This document shows, in pieces, positions 50,673 to 59,020 of a DNA stretch of 64,000 bases. A model generated the notes under the pieces. The model did not search any database and was not told the DNA's origin. It saw only the letters and a list, made by a program, of their open reading frames with translations. The stretch is from Thermoguttaceae bacterium (lineage in GTDB: Bacteria > Planctomycetota > Planctomycetia > Pirellulales > Thermoguttaceae). Each line of letters begins with the position of its first letter. Positions within the stretch are counted from its first letter, which is position 1. The translations under genes were made by a program, and so were the position numbers. The stretch is taken from NCBI GenBank assembly GCA_017447865.1, contig JAFSMO010000074.1, positions 1-64,000 of the forward strand, read 5' to 3'.

Positions 50673-52277
50673 GTGAATCGACCCACTCTTCGGGGCTTCG
50701 TCTCCACTTTTTTACTCGTCGTATTCGTTTGCGCGGCCTGCGGCGTTCAGGCTGCTGACTGGCCGTGCTGGCACGGTGCCAACCGGAACGGACTTTCCTC
50801 CGAGACCGGCCTTTTAAGGACCTGGGACGAAAATACTTTCGCGAGTCCCTGCTGGAAAAACACCACGATCGGCCAGACCATGAACGGCGTGGCGGTCGTT
50901 GGGAACCTCGTTTATACCATCGGAACCAAGGGCGGCGCGGAGTGCGTCTTCCTGATCGATAACGAAACGGGCAAAACCATTCGTTCCACCCCGATCGGCA
51001 AAGCGGGCGGCGGAAAGAGCAAATTCCCCGTGCAGCGCTCCACCCCGACTTTCTACAAAGACCGCATTTACGCGGTTAGCTCCGGCGGAAACGTCGTCGC
51101 GATGATGGCCGGCAACCTCGCACCAATCTGGACCCGTAACATGGTCACGACCATGGGCGGCGTTCTGCCTCAGGGCGGCTACTGCGAGTCCCCGTACATC
51201 GACGGCAAATGGGCGATCGTCTGCCCGGGCGGCCCCGCCGCTTCCATGGTCGCGGTGGATCGTCACTGGGGCGCCAACGCCTGGATCGCCAACGCCGGCA
51301 TGTGCGCCGGTTACACGTCCATGATGAAAGCCTCCTTCGGGCGTGAACACCAGTACGTCTCCTTCTCCGCCGACGGCCTGTTTGGCGTGAAAGTCCGCGG
51401 AAAAGGCCAGGTTCGCTGGCGTTACGATGGTTCCGCGCACGAAAGCGGTTACAATCCCGTCCCCCCGATCTGGTTCGGCCAGACGCTTCTGACCTCCAGC
51501 GCCGCGGGCACGGGCTGCATTTGGGTCCAGAAAGACGGCGACGCCTTCAAAACCACCGAGGTCTGGTTTGACGAAAAACTCAAGATCCCGGCCGGCGAGA
51601 TGCTGAAGGTCAACGACTGCGTGTACGCCTGCAACGACGAGTACGGTCTTTTCTGCTTCGACTACAAGACAGGCAAAGTCCTCTGGACCGACAAATCCCT
51701 CTTTGCGGAAGCGTTTGAAGAAGAGATCGACGAATCCAAAACGAGAAAAACCCGCAAAACTTCCAGCCTGGATCCGGTTCCGGAATCCGTGGCGGTCAAC
51801 AGTCCGCTGATGGCGCAGATCATCATGCCTCCGATGGGAATGCAGGGCCCCGGCCCGATCGCGCCCGCCGGCAAGAACATGAAGAAAAAGAAAAAGGTCG
51901 CTCCGCCGGAAGTTCCGAAGTGCATGGGCTCCATGACGTACGCGGAAGGTTTGATCTACCTGCGCACGTCGATGGGTGAGCTGGTTCTTCTGGAAGCCTC
52001 GCGCGACAAGTGCATCATCCGCGGCCGCATCACCGCCGAGCAGATCCCGCAAATGCGCCCGGGTCTGGCCGTGACGCCGGTCATCGCGAACGGGTACCTG
52101 TACCTGCGCGAGGGCGGAACGCTCTACTGCTTCGACATTCGGGACAAATCCCGCAAAGAAGGCTCGAAGAATCCTGACGATGCGTCGAAGAACGGCGGCG
52201 GAAACGGCTCCAAGCCTCTGCCTGGAATGCCCGATTCCCCGAACAAGAAGCGCAGGCCCGGCCCGAGCGTTGGGTAA
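50673..52277 (+). CDS. Exported PQQ-like beta-propeller protein
   Basis: 534 residues with a signal peptide (FVSTFLLVVFVCAACGVQA; the Cys could also be lipidated). WPCWHGANRNGLSSETGLL and blade motifs such as VVGNLVYTIGTKGGAECVFLID, VYACNDEYGLFCFDYKTGKVLW and YLYLREGGTLYCFDI are typical of planctomycete outer-membrane PQQ/quinoprotein-like propellers without PQQ enzymology. A Lys-rich insert near 405 and a C-terminal Gly/Pro/Lys tail stand out. GTG start with AAAGGAG 6 nt upstream. Seven G (50584-50590) and TAAAAT lie upstream. An HtrA gene follows. Confidence 0.85.
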   Translation: MNRPTLRGFVSTFLLVVFVCAACGVQAADWPCWHGANRNGLSSETGLLRTWDENTFASPCWKNTTIGQTMNGVAVVGNLVYTIGTKGGAECVFLIDNETGKTIRSTPIGKAGGGKSKFPVQRSTPTFYKDRIYAVSSGGNVVAMMAGNLAPIWTRNMVTTMGGVLPQGGYCESPYIDGKWAIVCPGGPAASMVAVDRHWGANAWIANAGMCAGYTSMMKASFGREHQYVSFSADGLFGVKVRGKGQVRWRYDGSAHESGYNPVPPIWFGQTLLTSSAAGTGCIWVQKDGDAFKTTEVWFDEKLKIPAGEMLKVNDCVYACNDEYGLFCFDYKTGKVLWTDKSLFAEAFEEEIDESKTRKTRKTSSLDPVPESVAVNSPLMAQIIMPPMGMQGPGPIAPAGKNMKKKKKVAPPEVPKCMGSMTYAEGLIYLRTSMGELVLLEASRDKCIIRGRITAEQIPQMRPGLAVTPVIANGYLYLREGGTLYCFDIRDKSRKEGSKNPDDASKNGGGNGSKPLPGMPDSPNKKRRPGPSVG

Positions 52278-52443
52278 AATTCGCGGAACCGCGTGAACGC
52301 TCCGCGGACGGCCGAGCCCGGATTTCGAGTGAGAAACCTGGCCGTCGGACATGAAGAAATCCCGAAACCGCAGCGGTACAAAAGACGAAATTTTGTGCCG
52401 CTGGGGTTCCTTTTTTTCCAATCACTCATTAAGGACCAACATC

Positions 52444-53580
52444 ATGACAAAATCTTCTTTTTCTTTGCTTTTCCTCATCTTCGCCACGGTTCTGGCGACG
52501 ATTTTCTGCCTCGATTGGCTTAGCCGCGACACGCCGTTTCTCGCCGAGTCTCTCGCTCGCTCCGCTGTTACCGACGAGAATTACATTAATGGCCTCACCC
52601 CGGAAGAAAAAGCCAATATTCGCCTTTACGAGAACGCGAGCAAAAGCGTGGTAAACATCGACACGCGCAGCCGGCAAAACGGCTTTTTCATGCAGGAAGT
52701 CATCGCACAGGGCCAGGGGAGCGGCTCCGTCCTCGATAAAGACGGCCACATTCTGACCAACTTCCACGTCGTGAACGGCGCCACGCAGGTCGATGTGACC
52801 CTTTTCAACGGAAACTCCTACTCCGCCCAGCTCGTTGGAGTCGATCCGAACAACGACATGGCCGTCCTGAAAATCAAAGCGCCCGAGGACGAACTCTTCC
52901 CGGTCACGTTCGGAGATTCCTCCCGCCTGAAAGTCGGCCAGCGCGTTTACGCCATCGGAAACCCGTTCGGGCTGGAGCTCACGCTCTCGACGGGAATCAT
53001 TTCGAGCCTGAACCGGTCGCTCCCGAGCCAGAGTCAGAATCGCATGATCAAGCAGGTGATCCAGATCGACGCGGCCATTAACCCGGGCAACTCCGGCGGT
53101 CCCCTGCTCGACTCTTACGGTGAAGTGATCGGGATGAACACGGCCATCGCGAGCCGCTCCGGCGACAGTGCGGGCGTGGGTTTCGCCATCCCGGTAAACA
53201 CGATCACTCGTCTGCTCCCGCAGCTCATCCAGAACGGCAAAGTGGTACGGCCCAATCTCGGCATCGAGCAGGTCATGAAAACTGACATGGGTCTGCTCAT
53301 CACACGGGTTCAGGCGGGCGGCCCCGCTGAAAAAGCCGGCCTGAACAGTCCGCGCGTCATCACGAAGCAGCGCCGCCAGGGGGCTTATATTTACGAGTAC
53401 CGCACGATGGATAAAGCCTCAGCCCAGATCATCGTCGGGATCAACGACGAAAAAGTCGAAACGCCGGACGACCTTCTGACTGTCGTGGAATCGTTCAAGC
53501 CGGGCGACACGGTGAACCTGGTGATCCTTCAGGACGGGAAGAAATTCCGCGTTCCGATCGTACTCGGCCAGGGCGAGTAA
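52444..53580 (+). CDS. HtrA/DegP-like serine protease
   Basis: 378 residues. An N-terminal signal-anchor (FSLLFLIFATVLATIFCLDW) places the protease in the periplasm. Trypsin-like triad: His in LTNFHVVNG, Asp in NNDMAVLKI, Ser in NPGNSGGPLLD. One PDZ domain follows (GLLITRVQAGGPAEKAGL to the end). It degrades or refolds damaged envelope proteins. ATG 52444 is preferred because AAGGA lies 8 nt upstream and it gives the membrane anchor; the frame is open to 52351. A strong hairpin terminator follows. Confidence 0.93.
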   Translation: MTKSSFSLLFLIFATVLATIFCLDWLSRDTPFLAESLARSAVTDENYINGLTPEEKANIRLYENASKSVVNIDTRSRQNGFFMQEVIAQGQGSGSVLDKDGHILTNFHVVNGATQVDVTLFNGNSYSAQLVGVDPNNDMAVLKIKAPEDELFPVTFGDSSRLKVGQRVYAIGNPFGLELTLSTGIISSLNRSLPSQSQNRMIKQVIQIDAAINPGNSGGPLLDSYGEVIGMNTAIASRSGDSAGVGFAIPVNTITRLLPQLIQNGKVVRPNLGIEQVMKTDMGLLITRVQAGGPAEKAGLNSPRVITKQRRQGAYIYEYRTMDKASAQIIVGINDEKVETPDDLLTVVESFKPGDTVNLVILQDGKKFRVPIVLGQGE

Positions 53581-53597
53581 AAGCGTTTAAAACAAAA

Positions 53598-53647
53598 ATC
53601 CGGGAAGAAACCTTTTTCAAGTGTTTTCTTCCCGGATCCTTTTTTTG
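53598..53647. terminator. Convergent terminator (HtrA / GH16)
   Basis: ATCCGGGAAGAAA pairs with TTTCTTCCCGGAT, followed by CCTTTTTTT; the A-run upstream gives weaker termination on the other strand. Confidence 0.85.
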
Positions 53648-53671
53648 AAAGACTTCCTGATTTCGTTCAAA

Positions 53672-54553
53672 TCATTTCTTCTTCCACACCCGGATCCAAT
53701 CGATCTCGAAATCCCGCGGATACGGCATTTCCGGGTCCAGAGGCCCCGTCCAGCCGTGACCATTGTGATAAAGTCCGAGAAGGATCAGCATCTCATTCTG
53801 CGGGGTGGGACCTTCGTAAGTGTGGATCTCTTTGCCGTCCAAATACCACGTCAATCTTCCTTCCTCCCAGTTCATTCCCCACGTATGGAACTCCTGCGAG
53901 CAGTCAAAGTCAAAGCAGTACTTGTAGTGGCCATTTTTCGTGAAGTGAACGTTAAAGTAGTTTACACGCTCATCTACTTTTCCGCCCAGCATCTCGAAAA
54001 TATCGATTTCCACGACTCCGTCGCCAATTTTCCCGCGTTTACCCTCTGGTGAAATTTCCTGCTGGTACGCGCCTTTCTGAACGAGCCAGAACGCGCTGTG
54101 CAAGCCGCTTCCTTTCGGCATCCGGCAGCGAATTTCAAACCATCCGTACTTCGTCGTAAAGGTGTCGCGCGTCCCAAACTCATTTGTTTCCGGATTATAC
54201 GTCCATCGTGAAGTTTGAATCGACGAGACACATGCAGATTGAACGTCTTTCCGTTTCGGAAGTTCACGATCCACGCGAATTTTGAGGATTCCGTCCTCGA
54301 TCACATAGTGCGCCTTCCGCCCGTCGTAGTCGTTCTTTTTACCGGTTTTGATCGCGTAATACTCCCCGCGTCCCGGACGATAGGCATCGATCCATTTCTC
54401 AGGATCCAAAACCGTTTCGCCATCGAAACAGTCCTCAAAAACGAGCTGCCAGCCCGGTCGCTCGGGGGCGATTTTCTCTTCCGGCGAGTCAGCCTGAGCC
54501 GATCGCAGGAAAGCGAAAATAATCGTCAAAAGGATCAGGGATTTTTTCGTCAT
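53672..54553 (-). CDS. Secreted glycoside hydrolase family 16 enzyme
   Basis: 293 residues with a signal peptide (KSLILLTIIFAFLRSAQA). The GH16 catalytic motif appears as GVVEIDIFEML (E-x-D-x-x-E), with WQLVFEDCFDG, YGWFEIRCRMPKGSGLHSAFW and FHTWGMNWEEGRLTWYLDGKEI typical of the laminarinase/agarase/carrageenase jelly-roll. It cleaves beta-1,3 or 1,4 glucans or galactans; which one is open. The start codon at 54553 (second of two adjacent ATGs) lies 10 nt after the csrA stop, and its GAGG site overlaps that stop region, so the two genes are very likely co-transcribed and possibly translationally coupled. Confidence 0.93.
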   Translation of the reverse strand: MTKKSLILLTIIFAFLRSAQADSPEEKIAPERPGWQLVFEDCFDGETVLDPEKWIDAYRPGRGEYYAIKTGKKNDYDGRKAHYVIEDGILKIRVDRELPKRKDVQSACVSSIQTSRWTYNPETNEFGTRDTFTTKYGWFEIRCRMPKGSGLHSAFWLVQKGAYQQEISPEGKRGKIGDGVVEIDIFEMLGGKVDERVNYFNVHFTKNGHYKYCFDFDCSQEFHTWGMNWEEGRLTWYLDGKEIHTYEGPTPQNEMLILLGLYHNGHGWTGPLDPEMPYPRDFEIDWIRVWKKK

Positions 54554-54563
54554 CATTTCCTCT

Positions 54564-54812
54564 TTAACGCAGCGTCTGCACACTGCTCAAAAAATTCCAG
54601 TTGGTTTTCGTCTTGGGCGACTCGGAAATGGACGCCATTTTCGGCCGGTCTTTCTCCTCCAGAATCGGACAGAGTTCCTTACGGAAAATCTTCACATCCG
54701 CTGGGGCAGAAATTCCCAAAGACACTTTATGACCCTGAATCGCGGTGACGATCACCTCGATGTTTCCATTGATGATGAAACTTTCTTCAAGTTTCCGGGA
54801 TAGAACAAGCAT
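54564..54812 (-). CDS. csrA: Carbon storage regulator CsrA
   Basis: RNA-binding post-transcriptional regulator that blocks or stabilises mRNAs at GGA motifs. 82 residues. MLVLSRKLEESFIING and LGISAPADVKIFRKEL are conserved, including the RNA-contacting Arg. The C-terminal extension of about 25 residues (PKMASISESPKTKTNW) is longer than the E. coli 61-residue form. AGGAGG lies 6 nt before the ATG and is itself a potential CsrA target, so autoregulation is plausible. Directly upstream of a GH16 gene. Candidate promoter TTGCCA-17-TATTAA at 54884-54912. Confidence 0.96.
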   Translation of the reverse strand: MLVLSRKLEESFIINGNIEVIVTAIQGHKVSLGISAPADVKIFRKELCPILEEKDRPKMASISESPKTKTNWNFLSSVQTLR

Positions 54813-55130
54813 TTGAAGCCTCCTGCCTGATTAAAAAATTGCCAATTTTATGGATTTTACCAATTTTAACGTCCTTCACTATATTAATACCACACATTGC
54901 AAATAATGGCAAGTAAATTTTTTTGATTTTTTTGAAATATTTAATTATTTGTTCGTCTAAGAAAATAGATTTATCACTTTTCAACCTTTTTGATGGCTGG
55001 AATGTGAAAACCGCCTTGGTACAGTACAAGATGGAAACTGCAGAACGTTTCCAGAATACGAAGGGAAAACCTTCAATAGATTTAAAATTTGGTTTTATTT
55101 CAAATCTTTTTTCCAAAGTAGGTAATTACA
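54813..55130. other. AT-rich intergenic region
   Basis: 318 nt without a supported gene. It holds the csrA promoter candidate on the left. The remainder is AT-rich with no clear element. It marks the left edge of the AT-rich part of the window. Confidence 0.5.
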
Positions 55131-56480
55131 ATGCACCGGATCATTATTTTTTGCGTTTCGTTTTTTTCGGTTTCATTTCTCCTCGCAGAGAAACTGCCGG
55201 ATACTTTCGAGTCAGAAACGATCGATGTATCGAAGGCTTACTCGTTCTTTGATGAACTAATCAAGCCAAAGAACGAATTTGAAACGACAAAGGCGCATTC
55301 GACAAGAGTGAAAAAAACTGTTGCGAACTCCTCTTACTTTAATGGAGATCCCAACAAATATTTCTATGCACTCCTGGATAATATTGAGTTTAGCTACAAT
55401 GCGGACAAACAGGAAGGAACTTTTGATGGCCTTGATATTGCAAATATGAAAGATTCTCAAAAAAAGTACGAGGACCTGTATCGTATTGTACTGAAAAAAA
55501 CCACAAGCGATCACGAAAGATATACAGCCGAAAATTCCTTTGGGGTTAAGAGAGAGATTTCCTCCTGGGACGAGGACCTGGTTGTGCTTGTATTTCATAA
55601 TGAACGCTATGACATTGCCCAGAACTCCTGGACCAAACCAATGGATCTCTCAACGGCAAAAGCGGCAAAACAAAATTGCAGAGCGGCCGTGCGGTTTCAA
55701 ATCGCCCCACAAAACGACGTGGAGAAGCTCATTTTATTTTATGACACGAATCTCCAAATTCCAACCATCAATTTCCCTTATAGAGTTTATTCAGTCTATA
55801 AAGGGCTTTTCGTCCAAGCGGTTTCTTTGATTTTTTATGACAAAGAGACAAATGAAATTTACTGGAATATCGATTTGGCAAATTATAAAAATCAGGATAC
55901 GTTAGAATTCGAGGCCAAAAATGCTGAAATGCAGGCGAAATTTCAGGCTGAACTTGAACAACTCCAGTCTGAAGAAACGGATATCATTGCATTAAGGAAA
56001 GCTGCGGTACAAAGGGAAAAGAAGCGCAAGTTGCAAGAATCCGATTTTTTCCAGGATTGGGAAACTCCCCAAGGGGCTTTTTTCGGAAAATACGTAAAAA
56101 CTCAAAAGAATATCGTCTTTTTCGAGAAAGAAGACGGAACCGAAGTTCAAGTAGACCTTGAGGATCTTTCTCCCCAATACAAGGATTTGGTCAAAGTTGC
56201 CAAAACCTTTATCCGGGTTCACGCCCTGCTTTCGAAACCACGTGTATGGAACACCCGTTCCGATAAGAAATATAAGGCCAAACTCATTAAGGTCACCTCT
56301 AATTCTGATGATGAAGACATCGTTATTCATCTTCGGATGAACAATAAAGAAGAGGACTTCTTTCCTTTAGCATTATTGAGTGAAAGAGATAAAAAATGGT
56401 TTGAGAATACTTATAATGAATTCCTGAAAGCCAAACAGCGTTATGAAGAAAAATACTCCGTTAAACTTCTGGAAGAATGA
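55131..56480 (+). CDS. Exported SHD1-like protein, paralogue 1
   Basis: 449 residues. A short signal peptide (RIIIFCVSFFSVSFLLA) is followed by EKLPDTFESETIDVSKAYSFF, almost identical in all three paralogues here. A middle beta-rich domain (FSYNADKQEGTF, VQAVSLIFYDKETNEIYWNIDL) leads to a charged helical linker (about 265-300). A C-terminal domain, DWETPQGAFFGKYVKTQKN...EDGTEVQVDLEDLSPQYKDLV, resembles the SLA1-homology domain SHD1 that is frequent in planctomycetes. Function unknown; probably periplasmic or surface. Its ribosome-binding site is weaker than that of its sisters. Confidence 0.82.
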   Translation: MHRIIIFCVSFFSVSFLLAEKLPDTFESETIDVSKAYSFFDELIKPKNEFETTKAHSTRVKKTVANSSYFNGDPNKYFYALLDNIEFSYNADKQEGTFDGLDIANMKDSQKKYEDLYRIVLKKTTSDHERYTAENSFGVKREISSWDEDLVVLVFHNERYDIAQNSWTKPMDLSTAKAAKQNCRAAVRFQIAPQNDVEKLILFYDTNLQIPTINFPYRVYSVYKGLFVQAVSLIFYDKETNEIYWNIDLANYKNQDTLEFEAKNAEMQAKFQAELEQLQSEETDIIALRKAAVQREKKRKLQESDFFQDWETPQGAFFGKYVKTQKNIVFFEKEDGTEVQVDLEDLSPQYKDLVKVAKTFIRVHALLSKPRVWNTRSDKKYKAKLIKVTSNSDDEDIVIHLRMNNKEEDFFPLALLSERDKKWFENTYNEFLKAKQRYEEKYSVKLLEE

Positions 56481-56532
56481 TTCCTGCCAGACTTATGAAG
56501 GGGTAAAAATAACTGGAACTTTTTGTCACTTA

Positions 56533-56560
56533 CTAACAAAATCCGTTTAATTTATAAAAT
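56533..56560 (+). promoter_or_regulatory. Candidate promoter of paralogue 2
   Basis: CTAACA, a 16-nt spacer and TAAAAT. It aligns well with the promoter of paralogue 3 at 58937-58964, so it was probably duplicated with the gene. Confidence 0.55.
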
Positions 56561-56613
56561 GGATAATGGATTAAATTTCATATTTGATTTCAATTTTTCC
56601 AAAGGAGGTAGCC

Positions 56614-58017
56614 ATGTACCGGATCTTCATTTTTTGCATTTCGTTTTTCTCGGTTTCATTTCTCCTTGCAGAGAAACTGCCGGATACTTTCGAGTCAGAA
56701 ACGATCGATGTTTCAAAGACCTATTCGTTCTTTGACGACTTGATCAAGCCAAAAGACGAATTTGAAACGACGAAGGATTACACGGAGAGGGTGAAAAAAC
56801 AGGTTATGGAATCCTCGCTCCTCAAAGAAAATCCTGACCGATACTTCTATGTACCCCTTGAAGAAATCGAATTCCGTTACAATGCGGATAAACAGGAAGG
56901 AACTTTTGAAAACATTCGTATTAATAAAATTGCGGATTACAAAGTACATTCCAATGACCTGTATCGTCTTTCGCTGAAAAAATCAACGAGCCATCATAAA
57001 ACATTTATGGGCGAAAATGCCTACGGTGTCCAGAAAGAAATTTCATCCTGGATTGAATCCGTGGATGTAATCGTATTTCACAATGATCGCGACGATATTG
57101 CCCAGCCCTTTTGGTCAAAAGAAATGGATGTCGCTACGGCAAAGGCTGCAAAACAAAATTGCAAAGCGGCCGTAAGATTTTGTCTCGCACCGGAGGAAAA
57201 AGAGCCGAGGGTAATTTTATTCACGGAAACGGAATTCCAAAAACCAACCATCGACTCGCCTTATGAAGTGAGTACGATTTACGCAGGCCTTTATGTCAAA
57301 TCGGTCTCTTTGATTTTTTATGACAAAGAGACGAAAGAGATTTTCTGGAACATCGATTTGGCAAACTATAAAAACAAATTAACGTTAGAGACAGAAGCGC
57401 GTCGCCAGGCTGAAATCGAAAGACGCCAGGCCGAGATCGATAAACTTCGGGCGGAAAGAGAAGAAAAAGAGGCAAGACGTCAGGCCGAAAAACAGGCTGA
57501 AGAAAAAAAGAGGAAGGAACACGCCAAAAAAGTACTTGAGTTTTATCAGGACTGGGAAACGCCTGAAGGGAAAATTTTCGCCAAATACGTTAAATCCCAA
57601 AAGAATGTCGTCATTTTCGAGAAAGAGGACGGTTCGCAAGTTGAGGTAAACTACGAAGATCTCACTCCCCAATACCAGGATTTGATCAAACTGTCAAAGA
57701 CCTTTAAAAAAGTTAAAAACACACTTATTAATCCACGCATGTGGGACGAGCCAGGCTCTTCTTCCCGTTCGGGAAGCCGCAACACTGCCGCCAGGAAAAA
57801 ATTCAAAGCGTCATTTGTTAAAATCAGCCCGGATCCCGAATCCAATCGAAAAGATTTATACGTGTTTCTGCGGCTGGAAAACAAGAACGTCCGCATGATT
57901 CCTTTGTCACAATTGAGCGAAAGGGATAAAAAATGGTTTGAGAATACCTATAATGAATTCTTGAAAGCCAAGCAGCATTACGAAGAAAAGTACTTCGTCA
58001 GGCTTCTGGATGAATGA
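56614..58017 (+). CDS. Exported SHD1-like protein, paralogue 2
   Basis: 467 residues. Signal peptide (RIFIFCISFFSVSFLLA), then EKLPDTFESETIDVSKTYSFF, with the same plan as its neighbours. The linker (about 265-310) is longer and contains repeated RRQAEI(E/D) units forming a probable coiled coil. The SHD1-like region (DWETPEGKIFAKYVKSQKN) and the end ERDKKWFENTYNEFLKAKQ are conserved. An insert GSSSRSGSRNTAARK lies near residue 393. AAGGAGG precedes ATG 56614. It ends at a hairpin terminator. Confidence 0.82.
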   Translation: MYRIFIFCISFFSVSFLLAEKLPDTFESETIDVSKTYSFFDDLIKPKDEFETTKDYTERVKKQVMESSLLKENPDRYFYVPLEEIEFRYNADKQEGTFENIRINKIADYKVHSNDLYRLSLKKSTSHHKTFMGENAYGVQKEISSWIESVDVIVFHNDRDDIAQPFWSKEMDVATAKAAKQNCKAAVRFCLAPEEKEPRVILFTETEFQKPTIDSPYEVSTIYAGLYVKSVSLIFYDKETKEIFWNIDLANYKNKLTLETEARRQAEIERRQAEIDKLRAEREEKEARRQAEKQAEEKKRKEHAKKVLEFYQDWETPEGKIFAKYVKSQKNVVIFEKEDGSQVEVNYEDLTPQYQDLIKLSKTFKKVKNTLINPRMWDEPGSSSRSGSRNTAARKKFKASFVKISPDPESNRKDLYVFLRLENKNVRMIPLSQLSERDKKWFENTYNEFLKAKQHYEEKYFVRLLDE

Positions 58018-58057
58018 TCCACGCCTGACCGTACGGAAATGGGCAAGAATAAATGTT

Positions 58058-58091
58058 CCGCCATTTGTACAAGATGGCGGATTTGTTTTTT
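58058..58091 (+). terminator. Terminator after paralogue 2
   Basis: CCGCCAT and ATGGCGG form a 7-bp stem with a 9-nt loop, followed by ATTTG and a run of seven T. Confidence 0.85.
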
Positions 58092-58216
58092 TAAATCCTT
58101 CAGTGTCTTCTTTTGACCCAAACAATACGGTAGCAGAATGCGTAAATTAACAGGATGAACGTCTCAATGTTCAGATTCCATGTACAGATTAACAATTAAA
58201 GAAAGAAGAGGCACAA

Positions 58217-58894
58217 ATGAAACGATTCCCGAATCTCATCAGAAAAATCGTGAACATCCTCGGGTGGATTCTATTCTTTATATGCTTAATTTTATTACTC
58301 GTGGCTCTTGCCCTTTCAGCTCCATCTGCCGAAGGAATGCTGACGTTTCTGCTTATCGTACTGTCCCTGCTCTGCGAGGGCTATTTCATGAGAAACCGCA
58401 CTTTCGGTTCGGGATTCATGGCTATCGCCACATTCCTTGCAAACAGAAAGGCTTGGCCCATATATGAACTGATCCCCAACATACCGTTTTTAGTACACAT
58501 TTTATGGATCAATCTGATGCTGATACTGCTGGCATACGGCCTTCAAAAGAAAAAAGGCGAGAGTGAAATGAAACGATGCTGGAACATCCTCGGCTGGATC
58601 GTCTTTGGATTCGTGATGGCCTTTTACATCTTGATTACGGTGATGCCAGATCCGGAAGTGCAGCTGCTGGATGTGCTTATTCTGTACGTCTCGTCCGTCG
58701 CGGCGATCCTGTTGGTCGGAAGAAAATGGGCGAAGCACTCCTCCGGCTCCGGCCCCGGCATCGGGTATGGAGGAACCGCATTTATAGAATGGCTCCTGCG
58801 GCCAATCATGCTTTACCCTCTGGAGCTTCTCTCTTTGGACTGCCCCTGGAACGTCGTCATTTACGACGTGATCTTCGTCGCAATCTGGTATTAG
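58217..58894 (+). CDS. Membrane protein formed by fused tandem duplication
   Basis: 225 residues with about six hydrophobic helices. The two halves are related: residues 1-115 begin MKRFPN...NILGWILFF and residues 118-225 begin MKRCWNILGWIVFGF. The DNA around both starts shares AAATGAAACGAT and GAACATCCTCGG, and the internal ATG (58568) is in frame, so a tandem duplicate appears to have fused. Function unknown. AGAGG precedes the first ATG. It sits between two copies of the SHD1-like family. Confidence 0.75.
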   Translation: MKRFPNLIRKIVNILGWILFFICLILLLVALALSAPSAEGMLTFLLIVLSLLCEGYFMRNRTFGSGFMAIATFLANRKAWPIYELIPNIPFLVHILWINLMLILLAYGLQKKKGESEMKRCWNILGWIVFGFVMAFYILITVMPDPEVQLLDVLILYVSSVAAILLVGRKWAKHSSGSGPGIGYGGTAFIEWLLRPIMLYPLELLSLDCPWNVVIYDVIFVAIWY

Positions 58895-58936
58895 ATGAGA
58901 AACTCAATATCAAAAAGAATTTTGTTGTCCACCTAT

Positions 58937-58964
58937 TGACAAAATTCGCTTGATTTGTAAAATA
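58937..58964 (+). promoter_or_regulatory. Promoter of paralogue 3
   Basis: Perfect TTGACA, a 16-nt spacer and TAAAAT, about 56 nt before the ATG. The surrounding 40 nt resemble the region before paralogue 2. Confidence 0.75.
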
Positions 58965-59020
58965 GATCATAGAATAAACAACCGTTCTGTTTGTAGCTTT
59001 TTCCCCACTGGAGGACTTAT

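Noticed and set aside
54787..55116. 109-residue minus-strand frame upstream of csrA
   Set aside because: It overlaps the csrA start and its promoter region and has no ribosome-binding site.
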